A stretch of DNA of 64,000 bases, taken from positions 83,048,398-83,112,397 of the forward strand of contig CM037091.1 of the NCBI GenBank assembly GCA_020916435.1, read 5' to 3'. The stretch comes from Oxytropis ochrocephala (taxonomy: Eukaryota > Streptophyta > Magnoliopsida > Fabales > Fabaceae). This document shows positions 22,370 through 32,951 of the stretch, piece by piece; within the stretch, counting starts at the first letter, position 1; the number at the start of each line of letters is the position of its first letter. The notes under the pieces are model-generated. The model saw only the letters and a program-made list of their open reading frames with translations, was not told the origin of the DNA and did no database searches. Position numbers and translations under genes: made by a program.

Positions 22370-22845
22370 GTGTGTGCGAAGGGCATTTCCTTAAAAACTA
22401 CCCTACCTGCAAATGAAAATCCAGAACAGTCCAGACAATAGCATGTTGTCTACTCTAGGGTTCAATATCATACAAACAAGCCTAGGGGGCCAACAACAAC
22501 GCACTACTTGCTTAAGAAAGGGAGCTGGGAAGAGGGGACATGATAAGAGAGGGGAAAATGCATGAATTTACCTCAAGAAAGGGAGCAAAGAAAAAGGGGA
22601 CATGATATGATTGGGGAAATGCATGAGGGAACTAAGCATATAAGCAAAGAGGCAACCATCTATTACTTTAAACAAAAGCAAACATAGAAGGAGAAGAAGA
22701 AGAATGCACAGGAATATAACATGAAAGTATGAAAAAGAAGAAAGCATAGAGGCCAAAACAAGATATTCAAATCAATCACACAAATCACACACTTAATTAA
22801 TTAGGCTTGACCCACTTTTTTTTTAAAAAAATGTTTTTCTTTTTT
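22370..22845 (-). mobile_element. Ogre unit X: leader fragment, cut by the Z insertion
   Basis: Read on the minus strand from 22845 downward, this is the leader after a primer site. It has blocks matching Z's first 400 bases, including TTTGCTCCCTTTCTT and a TTCATTTGCAG acceptor-like site. It ends abruptly at the end of Z's LTR (22369). The rest of X must lie beyond Z, off the left edge. Confidence 0.75.
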
Positions 22846-22865
22846 AGTCCCCAGTAGAGTCGCCA
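22846..22865 (-). other. Primer-binding site of Ogre unit X
   Basis: On the minus strand TGGCGACTCTACTGGGGACT starts 2 bp after the LTR end. TGGCGACTC sites of this kind are known from legume Ogre elements (tRNA-Arg type). Confidence 0.8.
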
Positions 22866-22867
22866 GC

Positions 22868-25458
22868 TATTGCACCCCGAAAAATCCGATTTGGGTTTCT
22901 CAATGTACAACATGGAAAATTTTTGAAGCCGCCACCAATATTTTAATTTTAAGACCAAAACATTGAAAAAATGTCTTTTGAACAAGACGGACGGTCTTTT
23001 GAAAACTAGAGATATAGGTTCGGGGGTCGATTACGTGTGAGGAAGGTATTAGCACCGCACACGTCCTTTCTACCAAAAGGGAACCTCTAACTAAGTGTGT
23101 GGTTTTAACGTTTGATTTGAAAAATACCTAGATTTGCCTATTTATTTCTTGTTTGAAGATGAATGGGAAAACTTAATGAAATTTTTTATTTTTGGCGCTT
23201 GACGAGAGTTGGCCTCTCAATCCTACGTAGTTCTTGATTGTCATGAAAAGGTTTTTGTTTTTTATCTTTTTAGTGAGTTTTCGAAATAGGAAGATTATTC
23301 AGCGAATGATTAAACTAACAAAGGTTATGGGTAATCACCGCTAAGTACTCTTGAAAAATGGGAGTCACCGCCACTAGTCAGACGAACAAAGGTTCTGATT
23401 GACGTTAGTAGCGACTCTTTTTTTATTTGATCTTTTGAAAATGGTTTTCGAAAGAGATTAATTGGCACGAATGATCAAACTAACCAAAGTTATGGGTGAC
23501 CATCGCTTATCGTTCTTTGGAAAAAGACATTGCCACCAATGGCTAGACGAACAAAGGTTCTGATTAGCCACTAGCAACAATGGGTTTAAAAATGATTCTT
23601 TTTTGTTATAGATAATGCTAATGTTTATGGTTGCGAAAAGGATTTTTATTTGTTGCGCTTGACGAGAACGTGGCTCGCTCCTACGTATCCCAAATGGGAA
23701 TCAAAGCGACGTAGTTCTAATTTGAAGATGAAAATGTTTTTGAAAGGGTTTTGGAAAGGGGAAGAGCTTTCATAATGACCAAGCAAGCAAAAGCTTTGAG
23801 TGATCATTACTAATAACTCTTGATAGCGTTCATGACAATCAAACAAGCCAAGGCTTTGGGTGATAGTCACTAATAACTTGCATTAATTAGAAAAGGGTTT
23901 AAAAGATTTTTGGGAAGAGGGTGAGATAGCGAAATTTGGGAGTACTAACAATAGTTTTTTTTTTTTTACAAAAAATCAGAAGGGTGTAACCAAAAACGTG
24001 GGGGGTGTTATTAGTAATCTGATATAAAAATTAGAAAAAAGAAAAGAAAATACAAGCCCAAACCCACTGTGTAATGCAATTTTAGAAAACCTAATCTACC
24101 TTAATCTATCTTACCACTCTCAGAGCCGCACAAACATATTATGAAGCTAGAAAACGTAAAAATGGTGAAGATAGAAACAAGAGGTAGAGAGAGAGAGAGA
24201 TACGAAACCGAGAGAGATAGAGGGAGAGAGAGAGCGCGAACCAGAGAGAAAGAGAAGGCCGGAGGTTGCTTCGCCGGAGCCGCTACGGTGGTGGTTTGTG
24301 CGGCGGAGGTAGTGGTGGCGTGCGGTGGCGGTGTGTGGTTGTTGTTGTGTGGTTGTAAGAGTGGTGTTTGGTGGTTTTAATGGAGAAGAGTTGGGTGAAG
24401 GTGATTGTTGTTGTGTGGTTTGGTGAAGAGAGAATGATGGAGGTGGGTGTGGTTGTTGTTGCAGTGATTGAGAAGGATATGAGTGGGGTGAGTGGTGGTT
24501 GTTGTTGCAGTGATTGAGAAGGATATGAGTGGGGTGAGTGGTGGTTGTGGCTTTCTCCTTTAACTTTGGTAATGTTCCCCTATTTCCTCACCTCTCTCCC
24601 TTTCATCTCACGTTTAAACACACACACACACACACTCACAAATTTTCCTTTCTCCCCCTCTAACAATATCAGTTCTATTTCTGTGTGTTTGTTCTCCCCC
24701 TGAACAGTGTATTTAAGCTGTATTTATAGTCAAGTTTGCATAGATAACTACATTATATGGTCAATTTGCTGTGAACCTCTGATTTGTATTTTTTAAAGTG
24801 TTTCATGTTTTGGTGCTCTAATTTTCCTGAGCAGTTTTTCCTCTTCTCAAGCCACTGGTGCTTTCATAAATATAGCTTTGTTTGACTATTAGCTAGCTGT
24901 CTAATTTTCTTTTTGTGTGTATGCGCAGAAAAAAAAATGCAGAGAAAGAAGGACTTTCCATTTGGAGCTTTGGAGTCTTATGTTTGTTTCTGCAGACTTG
25001 GCTTTTGGGTTGCTGTTGTTTTTTGTTTTCTTCTTTGGCTGTGTTGTGCATAGCCTGCGCACAGCATGTATGTAGTAGCTTAAAGCTACATCTCTTGCTT
25101 TTGTAACAATGTATTTTCTTTCAGTGTAAATGTATCTTATACAATACTCATTATTTAATTAACTTTTTCCTTTTGAAGAGTTTTTCTATTCTAATATATA
25201 TAAAATAAGATATAATACTATAATAACATAGATGCTACCATACTTGACAATCCTAAATCAACTAAAACCATAAGCATACAGTTAAAACTATACGCACATG
25301 TGTGTGAAATAGGATAAAAACATGATTTACAAATAAAAGGCATAAAGGATAAAAATCATTGGACTTGAATAATTTTTGTTTAATTTCTAAAAGAAAATCA
25401 AATCAAATAAACAATTAAATTATAAAAAATAAAGTGCGGACAAAATTAGGGTATAACA
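22868..25458 (-). repeat. LTR shared by Ogre units X and Y, 2591 bp
   Basis: On the minus strand it begins TGTTATACCCTAATTTTG at 25458, right after a purine tract, and ends GGGGTGCAATA at 22868, right before a PBS. It therefore serves as 3' LTR of Y and 5' LTR of X at once. A 46-bp direct duplication (near 24461 and 24507) and GGTGGT/GTTGTTG low complexity explain the open frames at 24141-24380. No gene is present. Confidence 0.85.
24721..24729 (-). promoter_or_regulatory. TATA box of the X/Y LTR
   Basis: CTATAAATA on the minus strand, about 730 bp into the LTR, followed by CAGCTTAAATACACTG. Confidence 0.45.
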
Positions 25459-25471
25459 GCTGCCCCTCTTT
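25459..25471 (-). other. Polypurine tract of Ogre Y
   Basis: AAAGAGGGGCAGC on the minus strand. It and about 75 bp before it closely match Z's 8655-8735. Confidence 0.85.
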
Positions 25472-26982
25472 ATTTAGATTTTGACAAGGAATACGAATTG
25501 GCCGAAACATATTCCGAGGCAAAATAGAAATAAAGAACTCAGAAATTATACCAATTTTGTGCACTTGGAGTAACCCTTTTTTTCGTTTTTTTTTCTTTTC
25601 TCCTTTCGCCCTTTTTTCGGAAAGATAGACACTTTCGTGTCGATGCGAAAATAGTAAATGAACACTGACGTGCAGACAGAAAGGTAAAATGGGCACTTGC
25701 GTGCAGGAAGCGGTAAATTGCCCAGGCTGCCTAAAACCTGTAATCCTTAAACGAACTCTTGACGAATCCGAGTTTGAACGTGGCTTTGAGGAGCACGCTT
25801 CCTGTTGGCCTTTTAGAGCGACCGGGGGGGATCGTTATCAGCTCCGGAACTGATATACAGATCAATGCACGGCGTCCACTGTATCTTAGGCTGATACAAC
25901 TATTCCGTTGAACCTCACATGGGGCTGCGGTCCATCGCGTTGCTCGTACACGATGTGAGACCTGGGCAGAAGGGAGCGATGATCTCCCTGGGCTCCAATC
26001 CGCAATGCGCGCCTGAGCGCTCTCTTTTCTTTTCTTTTCTTTTCTGAACTCCCAACTTGGGGGAGCATTTTCTGGAATCTGAAGGCGAGCATTAACACCG
26101 ATGTGTTTATCCTCTCTCTCACTTGTCTGCAGCTAAAAAATGAACCAATGCATGCAATGCAAATGCCATGATTGCCCTTTTCTTTTTCTTTTCTTATGAT
26201 GAATGTAATGCAAATGCCTGAATTTCTCTTTTCTTTACTTTATTATTATTTTCTATGTCTGACGAGTGCATGATTTTATGCTTGGTGAATGTAATGCATG
26301 ACTTTATTTGTTTATTGCTCTTTTGCTTTTTCAACCCCCTTTTTTTTGTGCTCTTTTGCTCTTTTGGCTTTTCCTTTGCTGGTCCGACCAACTCGCGGGA
26401 TTTGCGTTATGAGACACCATGATTATCTATGACTGAAAGATCATCTTTTTTGTTATCATTTTCAAAAATTTCGCAATGATCTTAATGCTATGACTTGTGC
26501 ACATTTCCGTGACTTATTTATCATCTACCACAAAACGTAGTTTTAAAATCAGAAATGAAAAGAAAGCAATGATAAGACAACAAACTGATAGAGTGAAAAT
26601 TTGGACTCTTATTCATACGGAAGTCAGACATGCAGAATGTCACGCTGACTGAAAAGGGTACATTGGAAATTTTTCTGAAACTAAGAAAAAAACAAGAGAA
26701 TGGACGCAGCAGATCTCATGAATATTCTTTGTCTCTGGAGCGTTCGATGTCAACCGCTCATACTTGCAGCCTTGATCACCCTTTTATCCAAGCTTTTGGA
26801 AGCGCTGCTTGCCCCTTTTCTTTTCATGTCCAACTTTTCAGACCCTAATTTTTGCCTGGATCGCCCTTTTGGGTTTTCAATCCACCGGGTCGCTCAATTT
26901 TGCCTAGGCCGCCCTCTCAGGTTTTAAAGCTAGCGAGCTAATTCTTGCTTGGCTCATCTTTCTCTTTTTTCTTTTATTTTTC
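25472..26982 (-). other. 3' untranslated region of Ogre Y
   Basis: No gene supported. The pol-proximal part (26820-26960) matches Z at 1800-1930. Short CTTTT/GAAAA tracts and low-complexity A/T follow. Confidence 0.65.
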
Positions 26983-28267
26983 TCAGGCGTAATATTTCTT
27001 GACTGGGTTCTTGAGTTCTTCACCATCCATGTTGGTGAGTATCAACGCTCCTCCAGAAAAGGCTTTTTTCACCACATATGGTCCATCATAGCTAGGAGTC
27101 CATTTCCCACGGGGGTCACTCTGGATAGGCAGGATCTTCTTGAGCACAAAGTCTCCTTCGCTGAATTCTCGAGGACGAACCTTCTTGTCGAAAGCTGTCT
27201 TCATCCTCTGTTGATACAACTGACCATGACACAGGGCAGCAATTCTTTTCTCCTCAATGAGATTCAGCTGATCCAGATGAGCCTGGACCCATTCTGCTTC
27301 TTCCAACTTGGTTTCCATCAGCACCCGTAGAGAGGGTATCTCAACTTCAATGGGAAGAACTGCTTCTGACCCATACACTAGAGAGAAGGGGGTTGCCCCG
27401 GTGGAAGTGCGTACTAAGGTGCAATACCCGTGCAAAGCAAAGGGAAGCATCTCGTGCCAGTCTTTATAGGTTACTACCATCTTCTGCACGATTCTCTTGA
27501 TATTCTTATTGGTCGCCTGATCGCCCCATACATATTTGGACGGTAGGGAGAGGAATTGTGATGTTTGATCTTAAAACTCAGGCACAATTCTTTCATCATC
27601 TTCTTATTTAGATTGGTACCATTATGCGTGATGATTTTATCCGAGACCATAGCGACACACCGTGTCCTTCTTTACAAACTTGGCAACCACAGAATCTGGT
27701 TATCTTTGGAATATGAAGCGCTTGACCCATTTGGTGAAGTAATCAATTGCAACTAGGATGAAGCGGTGCCGTTTGACGCCTTGGGCTCTATGGGACCAAT
27801 GACATCCATGCCCCACATTGAAAATGGCCAAGATGCGATCAAGACATTTAATGAAATGGTGGCACATGTATATGATCAACAGTAAATCGGCATTTTGTGG
27901 CTCTTTCTTACAAAATCAGAGTAATCGACTCCATCTGCAGCCAATAATAGCCAGCCCTTAATATCTTCCTTGCCATAGTATGCCCGTTGGAATGAGTTCC
28001 GAACGAGCCCTCATGCACCTCACTCATGATCCTTTCTGCCTCCTTCTTTGCCACACACCTAAGGAGCACTTTATCATGATTCCTCTTGTAGAGCACCTCG
28101 CCACTCAAGAAGAAATTCATTGATAGCCTTCTAAGTGTTCTTTTATCATTTTCCGATGCCCCTGGAGGATACTCTCTGTTCAGGATATACTGCTTGATGA
28201 CATGATACCAAGGCTTATCATCTTCATTATCTTCAATTGCTGCGCAGGAGTAGGAGTGTGCCGGCAA
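26983..28267 (-). pseudogene. Ogre Y integrase, decayed
   Basis: The C-terminal part (26983-27489) is open and shows the gypsy tail TGATPFSLVYGSEAVLPIEV and the later GKWTPSYDGPYVVKKAFSGG. The DDE core (27490-27900) is too damaged to read in one frame. The N-terminal zinc-binding region (27908-28267) keeps LLRCVAKKEAERIMSEVHEG and GTHSNGHTMARKILRAGYYW. The order along the minus strand fits Ty3/gypsy pol. Confidence 0.85.
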
Positions 28268-28329
28268 ACCTCGATGCTAGATTCTGATCTGGGTCAGGTT
28301 CTTATCACAGTTGATATTAAACATTGAAA

Positions 28330-29150
28330 CTAAAGTGGCGCAGCATCACCCGATTGATTCTCTCTACGAGGAAGATGTTGAAATGTGATTTCTTCGAAGG
28401 GCTCAACCAATTCTCGGATGTAATCTCTGTACAGTATCAACTTGGGATCTCTGGCTTCCCAATCTCCGTTCACCTGATGGATAACTAAGGCTGAGTCTCC
28501 GTACACATCTAATCTTTTAACTTTCCAGTCTAGAGCTGCCTGAATACCCAGAATACATGCCTCGTACTCCGCAATATTATTTGTGACATAGAAGCTCAAT
28601 CTAGTAGTGAATGGTATGAAGCGATTGTCGAGGACGAGAGTAGCACCGCCTGACTTCGCGCCCATAATCGTTGGAAGCACCGTCGAACGCTACTCTCCAC
28701 CTTTCATTCTATGGGGATCTTCCTTCTTCAAATAAAGCCATGATGTCCTCATCTGGGAAATCACACTGCATTGACTGGTAATCTTCAATAGGCTGATGTG
28801 CCAGGTATTCGGCCAACGCACTACCTTTGATGGCCTTTTGAGTGACATAAAGAAGATCATATTCTCGACAATTTGCATCCGCCATCCGCAATTCTTCCCG
28901 TAAGCGCAGGGTTCTCGAAGATATACTTGATAGGATCCATCTTTGACACCAACCAAGTGGTGTGACTTAACATGTATTGCCTCAAGCGATGAGCAGCCCA
29001 AGCCAAGGCGCAACAAGTCTTTTCTAGTAACGAATATCTCGTCTCATAGTCGGTGAACTTCTTGCTCAAATAATAAATTGCATGCTCTTTCTTGCCATTT
29101 TCGTCATGTTGTCCTAACACACAACCCATTGAATTTTCTAGCACGGTCAA
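28330..29150 (-). pseudogene. Ogre Y dual RNase H region
   Basis: There are two RNase H domains. The upstream one (29150-28700) has ENSMGCVLGQHDENGKKEHA and AIYYLSKKFTDYETRYSLLE. The downstream archaeal-type one (28680-28330) has GGATLVLDNRFIPFT, NNIAEYEACILGIQAAL and VYGDSALVIHQVNGDWE. A second RNase H is the hallmark of the Tat/Ogre lineage. Frameshifts near 28690 and 28860 break the frame. Confidence 0.85.
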
Positions 29151-30362
29151 ATACTGAGATCATCAACGATGCCATGCACGCAGGCATTAAAATAGGCGGA
29201 TTCTCGCAGTATTTCTTAATCTTCTCGAAAGCTTCTTGGCAATCATCATTCCACTTAGTCTCTTGATTCTTGCACAACAATTTGAAAATCGGCTCACATG
29301 TGGCAGTTAACTGGAAGATAAACCTGGAAATGTAGTTCAGTCTTCCGAGAAAACCCCGAATTTCTTTTTCTGTCTTAGGATTAGGCATCTCGAGAATTGC
29401 ACGCACTTTATCTGGGTCAACCTCTATCCCCTTTTGACTGCAATAAACCCCAATAGTTTTCCTGATCTCACCCCAAAGGTGCATTTATTGGATTTAACTC
29501 CGAGCTTGAACTTTCTCAACCGTTCAAAGAGCTTCCGCAAATTAACAACGTGCTTTCATCTGCTTTTGGACTTTGCGATCATATCGCCCACGCACACCTC
29601 AATCTCTTTGTGCATCATATCGTGGAACAACGTGACCATAGCTCTTTGGTAAGTAGCGCCAACATTCTTTAACCCAAACGGCATGACTTGATAGTAGAAT
29701 GTTCCCCAGAGGGTTGTGAAAGTAGTCTTCTCCATATCCTCAGGAGCCATTTTAATCGATTATACCCCGAATACCCGCCCATGAAGGAGAAAAGGGAGTC
29801 TTTGTCTTTGTGCTATCTACTAGGACATCAATATGAGGCAAGGGAAAATCGTCTTTGGGGATCGCACGATTCATTTTCTGTAATCAACACACATTCTAAC
29901 TTTTCCATCCTTTTTGGGCATCGCACAATGTTAGCAACCCATTGTGGATATTTGGCTACGGCTTAGAAACCGGCGTCACAAGCTGCTTTCTTCACTTCGT
30001 CTCGATCTTTAAAGACATCTCAAAGCTTCATCCTCCTTAACTCGCTTAACCGAGGGCACTCGTGCTTGAGTGGCGGCTTGTGCACCACTATATCAGTATC
30101 TAACCTGGGCATATCTTCATACGACCATGCAAAGACATCAATGTAGTCCCGCAAAAGTTGAACCAACTTCTCATGCTCGCTCTTTCTCATCAAGTACCAA
30201 CCTTGACTTCTTTTTTTTTCGCCTCGGCCTAAATTGATGATCTCGATAGTTTCCCCATGTGACTGAATAACCTCAACATCCTCCTCAGCTTGATTAACGG
30301 GGTAATCAAAATTAACATATGAACCGTTGGCATCATTATTTTCAAAGGCATTCATTTTAGAT
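29104..30362 (-). pseudogene. Ogre Y reverse transcriptase, decayed
   Basis: The N-terminal segment begins MNAFENND just after an AG acceptor (TGCAG, exon from 30362); an intron before RT is known in Ogre. Next comes YIDVFAWSYEDMPRLDTDIV, then TTLWGTFYYQVMPFGLKN. The catalytic box reads CVGDM where an active enzyme needs an Asp pair. The tail GIEVDPDKVRAILEMPNPKT follows in the 29104-29484 segment. Multiple breaks and the damaged catalytic site make this inactive. Confidence 0.85.
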
Positions 30363-31041
30363 CTGCATTTGCGGGAATAGAAAAGCAATGAACAAGCAAA
30401 AATAGAAACACAAAATGAAGACGCAAAAAAGCTAATTTTATTCATTTGAGAATTCAAAGCTACACTTTATTGATAGATGATATCTAAAAGAAAACAGTTG
30501 CAGTGGTTAACCAAAACTACCTTGAACGATAAAATAACTAATTTGAACGATAAAATAACTAACTTTTAACAAAACAGTTGCAGTGGAATGGATCCTGTCC
30601 TCCTCGGTCTGCGTCTCTCCACGTCCCTCGGGCTGCTCCAATCCAACAGTGCCACCTCCTCTTGTGTTAGCCATACTGTAAAAAACCAGTAAAAACCAGT
30701 CAAAAACCTGCTCCAATTCAGGTACATTAGCAATTGAATTGTATAAAACCAGTAAAAAAAATCAGTCAACTTCAGCATACAACAACAATCAGGGGTGTTC
30801 GACCGTGCCAGGTTCGACCACAAATGGCGCACGCTTGAGCGAACACCCCCAAAGAGGTTCGATGCGCGCTCGATCGAACATCAACTAAACAGTTGCATCA
30901 CTAACTTTTAAATTAGGGGTATTTTTGGAATATTAAGTGGTTTGGGGGTTCTGGTGAGTAGTTAGGGGTTGTACGAAGCATGGGCCTTTTAAAAAGACAA
31001 ATCTAGAAAAAAGACAAATTGGGCCAAAGCCCAAACGAGAA
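30363..31041 (-). other. Ogre Y leader, possible gag start and deletion junction
   Basis: A minus-strand frame begins MANTRGGGTVGLEQPEGRG at 30674, plausible as a Gag start. It ends within 60 codons, and nothing of the Gag core or protease follows before RT. Most of gag-pro is therefore deleted. A CAGTTGCAGTGG word occurs on the plus strand near 30494 and 30577. I could not find a primer site here, so the inner end of the 5' LTR is unresolved. Confidence 0.4.
30792..30850. repeat. Long-loop inverted repeat rich in GTTCG
   Basis: GGGGTGTTCG near 30792 and CGAACACCCC near 30840 can pair. Further GGTTCGA words lie between and after them. The vocabulary resembles the nearby element at 31042-31488. 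Confidence 0.5.
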
Positions 31042-31670
31042 GGCATTTGCTTTTCCCACACCCCCTTATACTCAAAACACACTCCATAAGGGTGTGAAAA
31101 GACCAAAAGGCCAGCCAAAACCTCTTTTTTTCACGAAATTTCACCTGTTCGAACACGGGCCTTCGAACAGGTTCGAATGACATCGTTCGTGTGTGTTAAA
31201 TCTTGACTTCACACCCTTTTGTGCGTAATTTCACCTGTTCGCATGGGGTCATGCGAACAGGTTCGCATGAGGGTGTTTGAACACCCTATTTTATTACAAA
31301 AAATGGACTCTCACACCACATTTACCTTTTTATTGCGTTCGCATGATGTTGTTCGAACGTGTTCGAACAAGGTCGTTCAATACCATCATAAACACGCCCT
31401 AACAAATGTTTCACGCGAGGTTATTTTGGGAATAAAATTTGTTAAAGGGTGTGAAAGAGTAGGAGGGGGTGTGGGAAAAGCAAACGCCAAAAAAATCTAA
31501 CATAGACCCAATAAAGTGAATTACTAAGTACAAACTCAACAAAACAAAATAGCATCCAAACGAGCCCAAAAACTAACTTGCGGTAATAGGACCTGAGACT
31601 TATGACACGCGAACTAAATAATGAAAATGATAATAATAAGAAAGAGAGCGGACAAAATTGGGGTATAACA
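30900..31670 (-). repeat. 5' LTR of Ogre Y (start certain, inner end not located)
   Basis: On the minus strand it starts TGTTATACCCCAATTTTG at 31670, bordering a chromovirus fragment. It is interrupted by the inverted-repeat element at 31042-31488. It is much shorter than the 2591-bp partner, so an internal deletion is likely. Confidence 0.6.
31042..31488. mobile_element. GTTCG-rich terminal-inverted-repeat element, 447 bp, unclassified
   Basis: The left end GGCATTTGCTTTTCCCACAC and the reverse complement of the right end, GGCGTTTGCTTTTCCCACAC, match over about 25 bp. Four internal hairpins are visible: CCTGTTCGAA/TTCGAACAGG (31144-31171), CCTGTTCGCAT/ATGCGAACAGG (31234-31261), AGGGTGTT/AACACCCT (31270-31287) and TTGTTCGAAC/GTTCGAACAA (31349-31370). 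It has no coding capacity. A related copy lies at 54989-55240. The target duplication is not clear, so the superfamily is undecided. Confidence 0.7.
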
Positions 31671-31730
31671 AATATCTCCATGGACTTTATCACCAATATG
31701 TTTTCTTCCTCCAACAAGAATGTTATTGGG
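31671..31730 (+). pseudogene. Chromovirus integrase fragment, left part
   Basis: It reads SMDFITNMFSSSNKNVIG on the plus strand, the catalytic-Asp region of a gypsy integrase core. It continues in frame at 44646 once the 326-bp-LTR element and one TTGGG duplication are taken out. Confidence 0.75.
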
Positions 31731-32056
31731 TGTAATGAACCTTTTATCGAGACAAGCCCAAAGTAGAGCAAATCAGCCCAAAGCCCACAACAAAGAAGAT
31801 TATTGGGTATATATGAAAGGAAGTCAAATCCAAAGAGGCATGGAATGAAATGTGTCAAGTCTTCTTTTCTCCCTCTCTCTAATTGTCTTCTCTTCTTTTC
31901 TACTTGGGAATGTTCTTGGCCAATTTCCCACTATATCTCACACTATTATACTATTGTAATTACATTTGAGGATTTGATTCCACTGTTACTTGAATGAATT
32001 AGTGAATTCCTCATTTTTGTGTTTATATTTTCCTGTTAATTGTTGAGTCTGTTACA
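31731..32056 (+). repeat. 5' LTR of the 326-bp-LTR element
   Basis: Starts TGTAATGAACC, ends TGTTACA. Contains a TATA-like GGTATATATGA near 31807. It differs from the 3' copy by only a handful of bases. Confidence 0.95.
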
Positions 32057-32072
32057 TTGGCGCTTTCATTGT
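32057..32072 (+). other. Putative primer-binding site of the 326-bp-LTR element
   Basis: TTGGCGCTTTCATTG directly follows the LTR. The matching tRNA was not identified. Confidence 0.5.
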
Positions 32073-32076
32073 CTCC

Positions 32077-32948
32077 ATGGAAGAGTACGCATGGGTAACC
32101 GCCTTTGATAGGCGATATAAGCAAATAGAAGCAGATTATAATGCCGAATGGGCATCAATGGCGTATTTGGATGGACCTGGTTACACGGTAATGGACCGAA
32201 TTGAAGCGAAGTTATATCTACGAAATAAATACTTTTCAAGAAGCTCTTCCCATGGAGTTGTGAACTCACCCAAAGAGATCTTAACACAACCAATTGAGTC
32301 GCACCATATATCTACCATGGCTGAATCAAACCGACAATCCAATTTGTGTATGGCTGAATGTGCTCGAGAAATCCGAGAGTCGTGTGCAAGAATTCTCAAG
32401 CTATTTCAAGAGGAAAGTGATGTTTCAGAATCACTGGATGTGGATGCTTCTGAATCACTGGATGTGGTTGCTTCTGAATCATACACGGAACAGATCACGG
32501 CAACGCCGTATGTCATCGTTGAACACGGTTGTTGTGGAAAGGAGAGATCGCTCAACAAGTTCTCTTCAGTGGTGACTGATCTAGAGGTTCCCAATGTCAC
32601 TGTTGTGCTAACCCTGCCTGAGATTTTTCCACTAGATCGTTCTGACATAGTTCCCGTTCCACCACCGCCGCTTCCGCCACCGTGGCTGACTTCCCCAATT
32701 TACTCGCAAGTGTGGCTCCAACAATATAGTTGTGATTTTATTGGAGGAATTTCACACCTCTTGTCCACATCTGAAGGAGGAATTTCTTCATTCAACTGGA
32801 TGACATTCAAGCCTTTAGCTACCTTCACACCTCATTCACCAACGGTAACATGTTCTGCTCGCATCCCCTTATCACAGGTGTTACATGCCACGGTTGAAAC
32901 AGACTGCTCGCATCCCCGGAAAGTCTTCACATTCTCTTGCCGAACACA
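32077..32948 (+). pseudogene. Leader-proximal ORF of the 326-bp-LTR element, truncated by the TAT element
   Basis: An ATG frame starts 4 bp after the primer site. About 290 codons belong to this element before the sequence turns GC-rich near 32945; the frame happens to stay open into the TAT DNA to 33195. It begins MEEYAWVTAFDRRYKQIEAD, is acidic and Ser-rich with an imperfect duplication SESLDV (codons 119-131), and has a PPPPLPPPW proline run. I see no zinc knuckle, gag core or catalytic motif. It could be a divergent Gag-like frame or fortuitous. The 3' end of the frame is unknown because of the insertion. Confidence 0.45.
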
Positions 32949-32951
32949 TGA

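Noticed and set aside
24141..24380. Open frame of 79 codons, Arg/Glu-rich then Val/Gly-rich
   Set aside because: It lies entirely inside the X/Y Ogre LTR and is made of GAGAGA and GGTGGT low complexity.
31442..31858. Minus-strand open frame of 138 codons with hydrophobic runs
   Set aside because: It spans the right end of the GTTCG element, the Ogre Y LTR start, a chromovirus fragment and another LTR; not one gene.
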